The position numbers and the translations under genes were made by a program. This document shows positions 1 through 7,517 of a stretch of 29,129 nucleotides of DNA, one piece after another. Where the stretch lies: the NCBI GenBank assembly GCA_964581795.1, contig CAZOPW010000023.1:1-29129 (forward strand), read 5' to 3'. This stretch comes from EX4572-165 sp964581795 (GTDB lineage Archaea; Thermoplasmatota; E2; DHVEG-1). The notes below the pieces were generated by a model. The model made no database searches, had not been told where the DNA came from, and worked only from the letters and a program-made list of their open reading frames with translations. The first letter of the stretch is position 1; each line of letters opens with the position of its first letter.

Positions 1-88
1 CTTCAACAGTTTCAACAGTTGGTTGACGTGCATAACCATGGAAATGTAAACCAATATAAGCAAACTTCAAAGCCAATTTCTGCTTCAT
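1..88 (-). CDS. truA: tRNA pseudouridine synthase A (TruA), 5' end only
   Basis: This is the first 29 codons of a gene that runs off the left edge of the window. Read on the minus strand from the ATG at 88, it begins MKQKLALKFAYIGLHFHGYA and continues RQPTVETVE. This matches the start of archaeal TruA proteins, where a strand of the form KxAYxGxxFHGFxRQP is followed by VRTVEG. TruA isomerises uridine to pseudouridine in the anticodon arm of tRNA. The catalytic Asp lies further in and is outside the window. A TATA-like stretch (complement of about 115-122) is roughly 27-34 bases upstream of the ATG, so the mRNA may be nearly leaderless. No clear Shine-Dalgarno is seen. The call rests on a short fragment, so it is likely but not certain. 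Confidence 0.68.
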   Translation of the reverse strand, partial: MKQKLALKFAYIGLHFHGYARQPTVETVE

Positions 89-150
89 AATCAAGAAAAA
101 TAATAGGAGAGAGTATAAAAAATATGAGAAAAAAGATGAAAAAAGAGGTA

Positions 151-552
151 TTACTTTATTTGTTTCTCTGCAATATCTCCTACAATAGGAACTTTGAATT
201 TTTCACCTTGATAGGACTTGATTATAAGAACCAACCAGAGGATGAACATAAGTAAATATACAATCCAAGAGGCCCATATCAATGCAGGTATACCCGGATT
301 ATAATTTATTCCTGGGTCATATAAACTATAACCTGTATAATTGACACTTGGTGCACCTAGCCAACCTAGAACCCAACCGATAATGGTCAATGGTAAAAAA
401 GTCAAAATCGATTGTAATGCATGGAATTTTACTGTTTTATTTTCTTTTTCTAAAAAATAAAAAACGATTCCAGTTAACCAGGTTAAAACATAACATAAAG
501 CACTTGCTATATTTTCATCTAAGTTCATTGATGTTTTTTTCTCTTCTGCCAT
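151..552 (-). CDS. small DUF4870/Tic20-like membrane protein
   Basis: A 133-residue protein with a polar, acidic N-terminus and three hydrophobic stretches (about residues 15-33, 48-66 and 87-112). The layout and the sequence FHALQSILTF match the DUF4870 / Tic20-like family of small membrane proteins, common in bacteria and archaea and of unknown function. The pattern 'ENIASALCYVLTWLTGIVFY ... VKFHALQS' is typical: a first helix, a short charged loop, then a conserved F/RxHAxQ motif that opens helix 2. The start ATG at 552 is preceded by GAGGAGAG, a good Shine-Dalgarno seven bases away. It lies upstream of truA on the same strand, 62 bases before its ATG. No substrate or partner can be inferred. 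Confidence 0.75.
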   Translation of the reverse strand: MAEEKKTSMNLDENIASALCYVLTWLTGIVFYFLEKENKTVKFHALQSILTFLPLTIIGWVLGWLGAPSVNYTGYSLYDPGINYNPGIPALIWASWIVYLLMFILWLVLIIKSYQGEKFKVPIVGDIAEKQIK

Positions 553-644
553 AGTAATTCTCTCCTCGCCTTCTATGCTTTTTTAATAATATCGAAATTT
601 GAACAGTGTTTATATCATTTTTGATTTTTTCTTATAAAATGAAA

Positions 645-1682
645 TTATTTTATTTCAGGCCTAATAAAAAAGTATTCATTGATTTGTAAAATCTTTAGAT
701 TTGTTGAATATTGCTTCTGTCCAATTGGTTTTTTAATAAAAAAGATTTCATAGGATTTTGGATGCATCAATTGAAATTCAGACTCCGTTTCGTTTATGAT
801 AATTGGTGTAAACGAAAGATTTTCTGCAGTATCAATAAATATAGCGTTTCTAAGATCTGAAGCTGTCGCAAACATATCAGAATGATCCTTTAGATTGATA
901 ACATGAAGTTGACTTCCACGGGCATTTAAAACAAAAAAATATTCATCATTTAATTTAAACACATCTTCTTTTTCAAATGGGAGCAACCGGACTAAGTAGG
1001 TATATCGGTACACTTGCTTTCCATCTTTCATGCCCACATTTTTTGAAGAAACATGGATGTCACCACCGAATTCCTCCTGAATTTTTTTAATGATTGCATA
1101 TGCTGCTTGTTTTTCACTAATAAAAAAGTTAAGACCTCCATGTTTTTTTCCCATATCTGTAAGAAACACGTGTCTGTTTCCTTTCTCTTGCATTTGTTGA
1201 ATTAAACTTATGACAAAACGTTGTATTGTGTCTTTTTTTTCAATCGATAGTTTTTTTTGTTCTGGACGAATTTGAAGTATTGCTTCATGATACCCACCAA
1301 ATTGTTTAGAACACACGTCACACACATTAGGTTTTAACCGAACCTCTATGTAATGCTCTTCTGAAACAGTTTCATCATCAATTTCACCAGTAAAATCGAC
1401 TTTACAAAAAATCGTATCTTCTTTATCATGACACTCAATATTAATGTGAACGTTTTGAAGTTCAGGATTGAATGAAAACGCGTTTTTCACATATCTTCCC
1501 ACTATTTTTTCAAATGATTCTTTTTTCCAAGTATTTTTGTATTTATACGCATCACAATACGAACACACCGGGATATGAAAAATCTCAGGACCTTTGATGA
1601 ATTCATGATTCTTTACATAACATTCTAAACAAGAACCTTCTCTGAATATTGGTTTTTCTTTACCACAATCAACACAATACAT
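645..1682 (-). CDS. nmd3: NMD3-family protein (60S export/ribosome-associated homologue)
   Basis: Archaeal homologue of NMD3. The eukaryotic protein binds the large ribosomal subunit and adapts it for nuclear export; the archaeal role is presumed to be in large-subunit maturation. The N-terminus carries paired zinc-binding CxxC motifs (MYCVDCGKE, GSCLEC, PVCSYC, NVCDVC), then the family block KQFGGYHEAILQIR, and a later LNFFISEKQAAYAI / YRYTYLVRLLPF region characteristic of NMD3. The reading frame stays open to an ATG at 1700 (adding MVVCLQ), but homologues begin with M-x-C-V-x-C-G. A TATA-like TTTTAAGTATA lies 20-25 bases upstream of the ATG at 1682, which fits a leaderless transcript starting there. 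The gene ends in poorly conserved C-terminal sequence. The nearest gene on the right is a DMT exporter, with no obvious functional link. Confidence 0.85.
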   Translation of the reverse strand: MYCVDCGKEKPIFREGSCLECYVKNHEFIKGPEIFHIPVCSYCDAYKYKNTWKKESFEKIVGRYVKNAFSFNPELQNVHINIECHDKEDTIFCKVDFTGEIDDETVSEEHYIEVRLKPNVCDVCSKQFGGYHEAILQIRPEQKKLSIEKKDTIQRFVISLIQQMQEKGNRHVFLTDMGKKHGGLNFFISEKQAAYAIIKKIQEEFGGDIHVSSKNVGMKDGKQVYRYTYLVRLLPFEKEDVFKLNDEYFFVLNARGSQLHVINLKDHSDMFATASDLRNAIFIDTAENLSFTPIIINETESEFQLMHPKSYEIFFIKKPIGQKQYSTNLKILQINEYFFIRPEIK

Positions 1683-1746
1683 TTGTAAGCAAACAACCAT
1701 GGTTCTTATACTTAAAACATATGATTAGAAATACTCTTTTTTTCCC

Positions 1747-2658
1747 TTACAATTCAGGTTTCTTTTGAATACGCTGTTTTGCTTTTTGAACAAGAAACAC
1801 CCCAAAAATAATTAGTCCAGCCCCAACAAGGAACAATGGTGTAGGATATTCTTCAATAAAAAAGGAAAGAAGAATGGTAAACAAAGGGATTAAGTTAAGA
1901 AAAACTGCTGATTCAGCTGCTTCAGTTTTAGACAATGCATAATACCAAGCAATATAGGCAAAAACACTACAAAATAATCCTAAATAAAGTACAGCAGCAA
2001 TACCAATCAATGACATTCGATCAAAAACAACACCGACATCTGAATAAACAAATGGTATGAAAAAAAATGTTCCAATCAAAAACGCATTCGCATTTACTAC
2101 CAATGAATCATCTTCTCTAAGCATATGTTTTCCAACGATAGAATATACCGCCCAGCTCACTGCAGAAAGGATAACGAGAAGGCTTCCAAATAAAAAAGAC
2201 GAGTTGAACACGATTGCTTCATTACTCATTTGACCAAACATAACAAAAATCACTCCAACAAAAGAAATAAGTACTCCAAACGTTTTCAGTTTCGTAAACT
2301 GTTCCTGTAAAAAAAGAGCGGAAAAAAGTGAAATAAACAATACATTCGTATTAATGAGCACACCACCAGTAGAAGCGGTTGTTAAGGATACACCTGTGAA
2401 TTGTAACATATAAAGAAGAGTGACGCCAGTTAAAGCAAGAACAACCAATTGTGGTATTTTTTGTCTTGATAGAAATAATGGTTTTTTAAACAAAAAAAGA
2501 AGAAGAAACATGACAGGAGTTGCAACAACAAAACGCAAGAAACCAAGCATGATTGGCGGGATTTCCTGATGAATTACTCTGACTGCAACAAAACTACCTG
2601 CCCAAGATAAACTTGCAAACACAAGCAAGCCATACACCAAGAAATCAGATTTTTTCAT
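1747..2658 (-). CDS. EamA/DMT-family transporter (RhaT/YdcZ type)
   Basis: A 303-residue protein with ten predicted transmembrane helices arranged as two EamA repeats (about residues 8-142 and 155-293). Typical drug/metabolite transporter motifs are present: FASLSWAGSFVAVR near the start, the repeat-1 end ALFLQEQFTKLKTFGVLISF, and the repeat-2 end with AVFLNLIPLFTILLSFF and a nearby EE pair. The family exports amino acids, nucleotides or other metabolites at the cytoplasmic membrane; the substrate cannot be read from sequence. It lies 25 bases downstream of iorB on the same strand. Co-transcription with iorAB is possible and would suit an exporter of amino acids or aryl acids, but that is inference. 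Confidence 0.85.
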   Translation of the reverse strand: MKKSDFLVYGLLVFASLSWAGSFVAVRVIHQEIPPIMLGFLRFVVATPVMFLLLFLFKKPLFLSRQKIPQLVVLALTGVTLLYMLQFTGVSLTTASTGGVLINTNVLFISLFSALFLQEQFTKLKTFGVLISFVGVIFVMFGQMSNEAIVFNSSFLFGSLLVILSAVSWAVYSIVGKHMLREDDSLVVNANAFLIGTFFFIPFVYSDVGVVFDRMSLIGIAAVLYLGLFCSVFAYIAWYYALSKTEAAESAVFLNLIPLFTILLSFFIEEYPTPLFLVGAGLIIFGVFLVQKAKQRIQKKPEL

Positions 2659-2682
2659 AATAAAAAAAGAAACAAAAAACCT

Positions 2683-3270
2683 TTATTTTTTAGTTACGGC
2701 ATCCATTCCTCCTTTAAACGCAGTTTCATTAATTGATTTGTATTTTGGTGGAACATTAGCAAAAATAGTATCTAATAAAATATCTGATTCAAAAGGTAAC
2801 AATCCAGTAGCAGCAAGACCACCTAACAACACAATATTTTTTGTAATACGAGCCCCCGCATCCTTTGCAATCTGCAATGCATCCATCGTAATTAACTCGG
2901 CATGAGATGAAACATCCTCATACACTTTTTCAAGTGAAGGATACGATTCACCACCAACATTAACGGTAAACGGAACAACGGGATTTGTATCAGTAATAAC
3001 TATTGTTTTCTTATGTGCATATTGAATATACCGAAGTGCTTCAATAGGTTCAGTACTTACAATAACATCAGCAGTTCCACTCGCAATAAGGGGGCTAGAC
3101 ACGTCACCCATTCTAACCGTACAATAAACAGAACCGCCACGTTGTGCCATCCCATGAACTTCGGAAGCATACACCTTAACATCCGCATTTACTGCAGCTT
3201 TACCAAGAATATTAGTTGCAGTAATCACCCCTTGACCGCCAACTCCAGTAAGGACAATACTTGTTTTCAT
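2683..3270 (-). CDS. iorB: indolepyruvate ferredoxin oxidoreductase beta subunit
   Basis: A 195-residue IorB, the pyruvate ferredoxin oxidoreductase gamma-type domain that pairs with IorA. It starts MKTSIVLTGVGGQGVITATN, holding the GVGGQG loop, followed by the conserved ASEVHGMAQRGGSVYCTVRM block. The IorAB heterodimers oxidise indolepyruvate, phenylpyruvate and hydroxyphenylpyruvate to aryl-acetyl-CoA and reduce ferredoxin. The frame is open 46 codons further upstream, but that part lies inside iorA. The ATG at 3270 has a strong Shine-Dalgarno (GGAGG, nine bases upstream, itself inside the 3' end of iorA) and matches the family N-terminus. One base separates it from the iorA stop, so the two are translated from one mRNA. 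Confidence 0.95.
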   Translation of the reverse strand: MKTSIVLTGVGGQGVITATNILGKAAVNADVKVYASEVHGMAQRGGSVYCTVRMGDVSSPLIASGTADVIVSTEPIEALRYIQYAHKKTIVITDTNPVVPFTVNVGGESYPSLEKVYEDVSSHAELITMDALQIAKDAGARITKNIVLLGGLAATGLLPFESDILLDTIFANVPPKYKSINETAFKGGMDAVTKK

Positions 3271-3271
3271 C

Positions 3272-5149
3272 TTATTTTTCCTCCTTTCGAACTTTAATTG
3301 CATTAGCAGGACAGATTTGAAGACAGTTTCCACATCCATTACATTGCTGTTCATCAATATAGATACGTCCCTCGCTTTTCTTATAAAATGCAGGGCATCC
3401 AAAAGCATCTAAACACGTTTGACATTGCGTACATTTCTCTTGATCGACTTCGAACGTAGGAACTAGTTTTCCTTCCTTTCTGCGATCTCTATTCCGTAGC
3501 AATATACACGGTGCTTTACTCACCACAACAGAAGTGCCCTTATAATCAAGAGCTCGTTTGAATGCTTCACTTGTTTTTTTCACATTATTCGGATTGACCA
3601 CTTCCACGTGTTCAACACCACATCCTTTCACAACATCTTCAACGAGGATTTTATGAGCAGGATCCCCCATGCCATCTGTTTCCGTTCCTGGATGAGGTTG
3701 ATGGCCCGTCATTGCAGTTGTTCGATTATCAAGAACTGTGATTACCACATCATGATTATGATGAACGGCATTCACAATCGGTGGGATTCCTGAGTGAAAA
3801 AACGTTGAGTCGCCCATGAATGAAACGATTTTTTGATCTGTAGACGCCGCTAAACCACATGCAGTACCAGCATTCGAACCCATACATAACAATAAATCAG
3901 CAACCTTAAGAGGTGGTGCTTTACCAAGTGTATAACACCCAATATCAGTTGGATAAACTGTATCTTTTGGAGCAACTTGTTTTACCGCATAATACGTTGC
4001 TCGATGAGGACACCCGGGGCATAATGCTGGAGGTCTACTGGGAAGTTTTATCGAAGATTCTTTTGATTGGGGAAATGGAACTTTTTTATCAAAAATTTTT
4101 GCTAAAACTCGAGTGACGATATCCGGCGTATATTCATACAATCGAGAAAAGTGACCCGTTGATTTACCAAGGATTTTTACTTCAATTCCTTGTTCATGAG
4201 CAAGGATATGCATCTGATTTTCTAAAATGGGCTCTAATTCTTCAACTATAACAACAGTATCACAATCAGTAAGTAATTTTTTTGTCATCTTTGGAGGAAT
4301 CGGATGAGTCATCCCTATCTTAAGGATGGTCACATCCAAGTTAAGTTCTTCAGCTGCCTCCTTAACATAATTAAAAGAAACACCAGAAGTAAGGATTCCC
4401 ATCTTACTTTTTTTTCCGATTTGAACGAATTCATTAAAAGGAGATTTATCAGACATTTCAGCGGCTTTCTTCATTTTTTCTAACAATTCAGGATGTTTTT
4501 TTCGTGCTGTGGCAGGAACAGTAACTAAATCAGGATCTTTTTCAAAAAAACCTTTTCCCTTTGACTGTTTCGGTTTCTTTAACGTAACAGGGCCACGAGC
4601 ATGATTCAAACGTGTTGTCGTACGTAAGAGAAGTGGTGATTTTAATTCTTCAGAGATATCAAACCCAATACGAGTCATTTCCCTTGCTTCATCGGGAGTT
4701 GTTGGTTCAAGCATCGGGCAACTTGCAAATAACGCAAAATAACGATTATCTTGTTCATTTTGTGAGGAATGACAGGATGGATCATCAGCAGAAATAATAA
4801 CATGACCGCCTTTACAGCCTACATAAAGATAAGTCATGAACGCATCGCTAGCCACGTTTAATCCAACATGTTTCATACATGTTAAACTGCGAAGTTTTGA
4901 AAATGAGGCAGCTGCGGCAACTTCCAAAGCAACCTTTTCATTGGTTGAATATTGAAAGTAAAATGATGGTTTTTTGTTCTTCTTTTTTAGATATTTTGCA
5001 ATATGTGAAAAGGTATCTGCAATTTCTGAAGACGGAGTTCCCGGATAAGTAGTGGCTACATCCACTCCAGCTTCAATAGCCCCTCGAGTTATGGCTTCAT
5101 TTCCAAGTAATAAAATGGTTTTTTCTGGTTTTTCCTCAATAATTTCCAT
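3272..5149 (-). CDS. iorA: indolepyruvate ferredoxin oxidoreductase alpha subunit
   Basis: A 625-residue IorA, the thiamine-diphosphate-dependent catalytic subunit for ferredoxin-linked oxidation of aryl pyruvates made by transamination of Trp, Phe and Tyr. Domains in order: the pyrimidine-binding domain with ATTYPGTPSSEIADTF (about 32-47), a transketolase-C-like middle, the ThDP pyrophosphate domain with GDSTFFHSGIPPIVNAV and DNRTTAMTGHQPHPG, and a C-terminal two-cluster ferredoxin domain in the last 55 residues (CTQCQTC...GCPA and CNGCGNCLQICP). The frame is open to 5197, but the ATG at 5149 sits six bases after GGGGAG, and homologues begin at a similar point. An ATG at 5155 overlaps that ribosome site and is less likely. 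A TATA-like TTTATATA (complement, near 5241) lies upstream. It is the first gene of iorA-iorB. Confidence 0.95.
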   Translation of the reverse strand: MEIIEEKPEKTILLLGNEAITRGAIEAGVDVATTYPGTPSSEIADTFSHIAKYLKKKNKKPSFYFQYSTNEKVALEVAAAASFSKLRSLTCMKHVGLNVASDAFMTYLYVGCKGGHVIISADDPSCHSSQNEQDNRYFALFASCPMLEPTTPDEAREMTRIGFDISEELKSPLLLRTTTRLNHARGPVTLKKPKQSKGKGFFEKDPDLVTVPATARKKHPELLEKMKKAAEMSDKSPFNEFVQIGKKSKMGILTSGVSFNYVKEAAEELNLDVTILKIGMTHPIPPKMTKKLLTDCDTVVIVEELEPILENQMHILAHEQGIEVKILGKSTGHFSRLYEYTPDIVTRVLAKIFDKKVPFPQSKESSIKLPSRPPALCPGCPHRATYYAVKQVAPKDTVYPTDIGCYTLGKAPPLKVADLLLCMGSNAGTACGLAASTDQKIVSFMGDSTFFHSGIPPIVNAVHHNHDVVITVLDNRTTAMTGHQPHPGTETDGMGDPAHKILVEDVVKGCGVEHVEVVNPNNVKKTSEAFKRALDYKGTSVVVSKAPCILLRNRDRRKEGKLVPTFEVDQEKCTQCQTCLDAFGCPAFYKKSEGRIYIDEQQCNGCGNCLQICPANAIKVRKEEK

Positions 5150-5370
5150 GATCATCTCCCCAACTATATAGATGATAAGCGGTAGGCATTTATTCATTCT
5201 GATGAATCCTGTAGCACATATAAATGTAACTGCAAAATTTATATATCCTTTCCTTCTATAATATCTAGAATGTGGTTATTTAACAATATTTTTTTAATAA
5301 AAATTTAAAGTTTTGGTTAATCTTCTTAAATTAAAGAACCAAGGTGTAAACCACCAGAAAAACTCTTAAA

Positions 5371-5390
5371 TTACACAATGTATTGTGTAA
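5371..5390. promoter_or_regulatory. palindromic operator candidate upstream of the RHH-like gene
   Basis: The sequence TTACACAATGTATTGTGTAA is an inverted repeat with two perfect 9-base arms around a central GT. It sits 18 bases before the ATG at 5409, just downstream of a TATA-like TCTTAAATTA (about 5363-5372). A bound protein there would overlap the basal promoter and transcription start. This is the usual arrangement for an autoregulated small DNA-binding protein, and the next gene has a ribbon-helix-helix-like N-terminus. No second copy was seen in the window. Confidence 0.55.
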
Positions 5391-5408
5391 GCTTAGAGCG
5401 TGTGTGAT

Positions 5409-5933
5409 ATGGGTCGAAAAAAAGATAAAACTCCAGTGTACAATCAGCTTTCACCAGAAGAATTACATACTCATATTAGAAAAAACATTAGCATTCCAAA
5501 ATACATGGATGCGTTCCTCTATAAAAATGATATAAGTTTATCAAAACTAGTACAAAACGCAATCATTACTCGAATGAAACAAGAACAAGAAACCATCATT
5601 AAAAAAGATGTTCATAAAGAAGTTCAAGAAAAAAAAGCACGAAAAAGATTACAAGAAGAACGGAAGAAAAACCCTGAATTTGAAAATGAACTTAAACGAG
5701 CAAAACACGTTCTTACAACATATTTTAATGCTTTTGATGAACAAGACGCTGAAGCATTACATAGACGGAAGCAATTAATGCTCAAAGAATTTCCAGAAAT
5801 GTATGTAGATGTACTCAAATTTGAAGGATGGTATAACCATAATAAGGAACAGTATGAACGAATGAAAGATCGCTATGATAATCCTGTTGAACGATTAATT
5901 CGAATTAAAAACATGTTTACAAATAAACATTAA
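5409..5933 (+). CDS. small basic protein with ribbon-helix-helix-like N-terminus and coiled coil
   Basis: A 174-residue, highly charged protein. Residues about 23-55 (KNISIPKYMDAFLYKNDISL then SKLVQNAIITRM) look like a ribbon-helix-helix DNA-binding fold: a short polar strand, helix A, a turn with NDISLS, then helix B. Residues about 56-110 are rich in K, E, Q and R and probably form a coiled coil. The C-terminal part (HRRKQLMLKEFPEMYVDVLK and beyond) is helical with no recognised family. A GTG at 5400 is in frame, but the ATG at 5409, starting MGRKKDKTP, is the more natural start. A perfect-arm palindrome sits just upstream, so it is probably an autoregulated transcription factor. The target genes are unknown. 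Confidence 0.7.
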   Translation: MGRKKDKTPVYNQLSPEELHTHIRKNISIPKYMDAFLYKNDISLSKLVQNAIITRMKQEQETIIKKDVHKEVQEKKARKRLQEERKKNPEFENELKRAKHVLTTYFNAFDEQDAEALHRRKQLMLKEFPEMYVDVLKFEGWYNHNKEQYERMKDRYDNPVERLIRIKNMFTNKH

Positions 5934-5939
5934 CACGAT

Positions 5940-5971
5940 TTCTTTCATTTTTTCTATTTTCATCTTTTATC
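5940..5971 (+). terminator. T-rich terminator
   Basis: A run of T-rich sequence directly after the stop codon of the RHH-like gene, including two stretches of four to six T residues. Archaeal RNA polymerase terminates on such T tracts without needing a hairpin. A TATA-like box for the following MFS gene begins within its right end. Confidence 0.35.
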
Positions 5972-6028
5972 ATATATCATTAAATAGACAAAACAGATGA
6001 GGTCACTCACTCATGGTGACAATTCCTC

Positions 6029-7234
6029 ATGAAACAAAATGTAAGATTGCTTGCAATGGTCTCCTTCTTTCATTTATTTAACGATGGCGTTATCTCATTA
6101 GTCCCTTTATTATTTCCAATTTTCAGATCATTATTTAACTTATCATATTCACAAATTGGTATCATCACTGGAACAGGACTTGCTACCAGTCTTCTAGCAC
6201 AATTTTTAATCGGTTCAATATCAGATAAAAGAAATTTTCGAACACTACTCATCATAGGAATGAGTTTACTAGTCATCTCTCTTCTTCTCTTCCCAAGCGT
6301 GCAAGGATTCCTCAGTTTATTCTTGCTTTTCATTTTTCTTCGCTTTTCATCAAGCTTCTTTCACCCATTAGGAATTGGGCTTATATCCCGGCGGTTCAAA
6401 AAAGATCGTCTTGACTGGGCAATGGGAATTCAGAGTGCATTTGGAGATTTAGGAGTATTTATCGCTATTGCGTCAACGCTTTTCATCGCTGAAACAATTG
6501 GATTGATGTATCCCTTTTACATTTGGACTTTTATTGGATTAACCTCAATTATTATGGGAATAATCCTAACTAAAACGATACCAAAAATACATCTGAAACA
6601 TCACATAATAAAGAAACAAATAACAATTACTCAAAAAATCAATGATTACAAAAAAATCATTTCCAACCTCCGCTACTTTGCACCAATGCTTATCATAAGT
6701 GGAGCCATCTGGGGAACAACACTTACGTACCTTCCCTTATATCTTGATGAAAAAACCATGCTCTCATTATCATTTATTGGATTATTTGTATCTCTTTGGA
6801 TAGGAATGGGAACAATTGCTTCGGTTTTTTATGGTCATATTCAAGCAAAGATTGGAAGGAAAAAAATCATCACCCTATCTTACACTACCATTGCATGTAT
6901 GAACGTATTGCTCATTATTAATCCAACTATCCTTTTAATACCTATAATCGTCTCTCTTCTTGGGATTGCCACATTTCTCACGTTTCCAATTTTGTTCTCT
7001 TATATTTCAGAGATCACTCACGAATCAAATGAAGCAAAAACATTTGGGTATAGTTTCACACTACAATTAGGCGGTGGAACAGTTTTACTTTACCTAAGTG
7101 GTTTTCTCTCAGATGTGTTTGGCATCTGGATTCCTTTTTTCTTTATGGCTATCGCAAGCATACTCGCGACCATCAGTGTCTTTTTAAAATCTACAACTTC
7201 ACAGGGTTCTTTGATTTCAAATAATTTAGAGTAA
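6029..7234 (+). CDS. MFS transporter, fosmidomycin-resistance (Fsr)-like
   Basis: A 401-residue major facilitator with about twelve hydrophobic helices. The order of motifs follows the Fsr-type branch: FHLFNDGVISLVPLLFP in helix 1, LIGSISDKRNFRTLL as the loop 2-3 motif, RFSSSFFHPLGIGLISRRF, then AFGDLGVFIAIAS in helix 5. The second-half loop motif YGHIQAKIGRKKIITLSY is present. A TATA-like TTATCATATATC (about 5969-5980) predicts a short leader, and a small hairpin (GTCAC/GTGAC, 6002-6021) lies just before the ATG; there is no clear Shine-Dalgarno. The substrate is unknown. The next gene on the same strand makes thiamine phosphate, so a thiamine or pyrimidine-precursor role is possible, but the 283-base gap and intervening hairpin argue against a tight operon. 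Confidence 0.85.
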   Translation: MKQNVRLLAMVSFFHLFNDGVISLVPLLFPIFRSLFNLSYSQIGIITGTGLATSLLAQFLIGSISDKRNFRTLLIIGMSLLVISLLLFPSVQGFLSLFLLFIFLRFSSSFFHPLGIGLISRRFKKDRLDWAMGIQSAFGDLGVFIAIASTLFIAETIGLMYPFYIWTFIGLTSIIMGIILTKTIPKIHLKHHIIKKQITITQKINDYKKIISNLRYFAPMLIISGAIWGTTLTYLPLYLDEKTMLSLSFIGLFVSLWIGMGTIASVFYGHIQAKIGRKKIITLSYTTIACMNVLLIINPTILLIPIIVSLLGIATFLTFPILFSYISEITHESNEAKTFGYSFTLQLGGGTVLLYLSGFLSDVFGIWIPFFFMAIASILATISVFLKSTTSQGSLISNNLE

Positions 7235-7307
7235 TAAAGATAATTAAGGATAAAGAAAGTAGTTATGAAGAAATTGATTTTGAAAATAACTTTGCTCTTT
7301 TATTTCC

Positions 7308-7335
7308 ATATCTCCTTTTTAAATATTGGAGATAT
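7308..7335 (+). terminator. hairpin between the MFS gene and thiD-thiN
   Basis: ATATCTCC (7308-7315) and GGAGATAT (7328-7335) form a perfect eight-base-pair stem with a 12-base AT-rich loop, followed by TTTTTG. It is 74 bases after the MFS stop codon. It could end the MFS transcript or simply be an RNA-stability element. The surrounding 7235-7517 region contains no convincing gene. Confidence 0.35.
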
Positions 7336-7517
7336 TTTTGCTCATATTTTGGTTTCAATCCAATTGAACATATGTGCTGATTCATTCCTTTCCTAGTCTT
7401 CCTCATAGAATTCACACTATTAATTTGGCCTATTATTCCTATTTAAACGTGTAGTGTAAAAATTGCATTCTGAAAAAGCAATGAACATCTTTAAAAGAAG
7501 TTGATTCTATCAGTACA

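Noticed and set aside
3272..5197. iorA starting at 5197
   Set aside because: The extra 16 residues are hydrophobic and not part of the family; the ATG at 5149 has a ribosome site at the right distance.
7437..7517. TPP riboswitch upstream of thiD-thiN
   Set aside because: Thermoplasma relatives use TPP riboswitches, but the conserved CTGAGA and ACCTGAT-like segments are absent from this leader and from the MFS leader.
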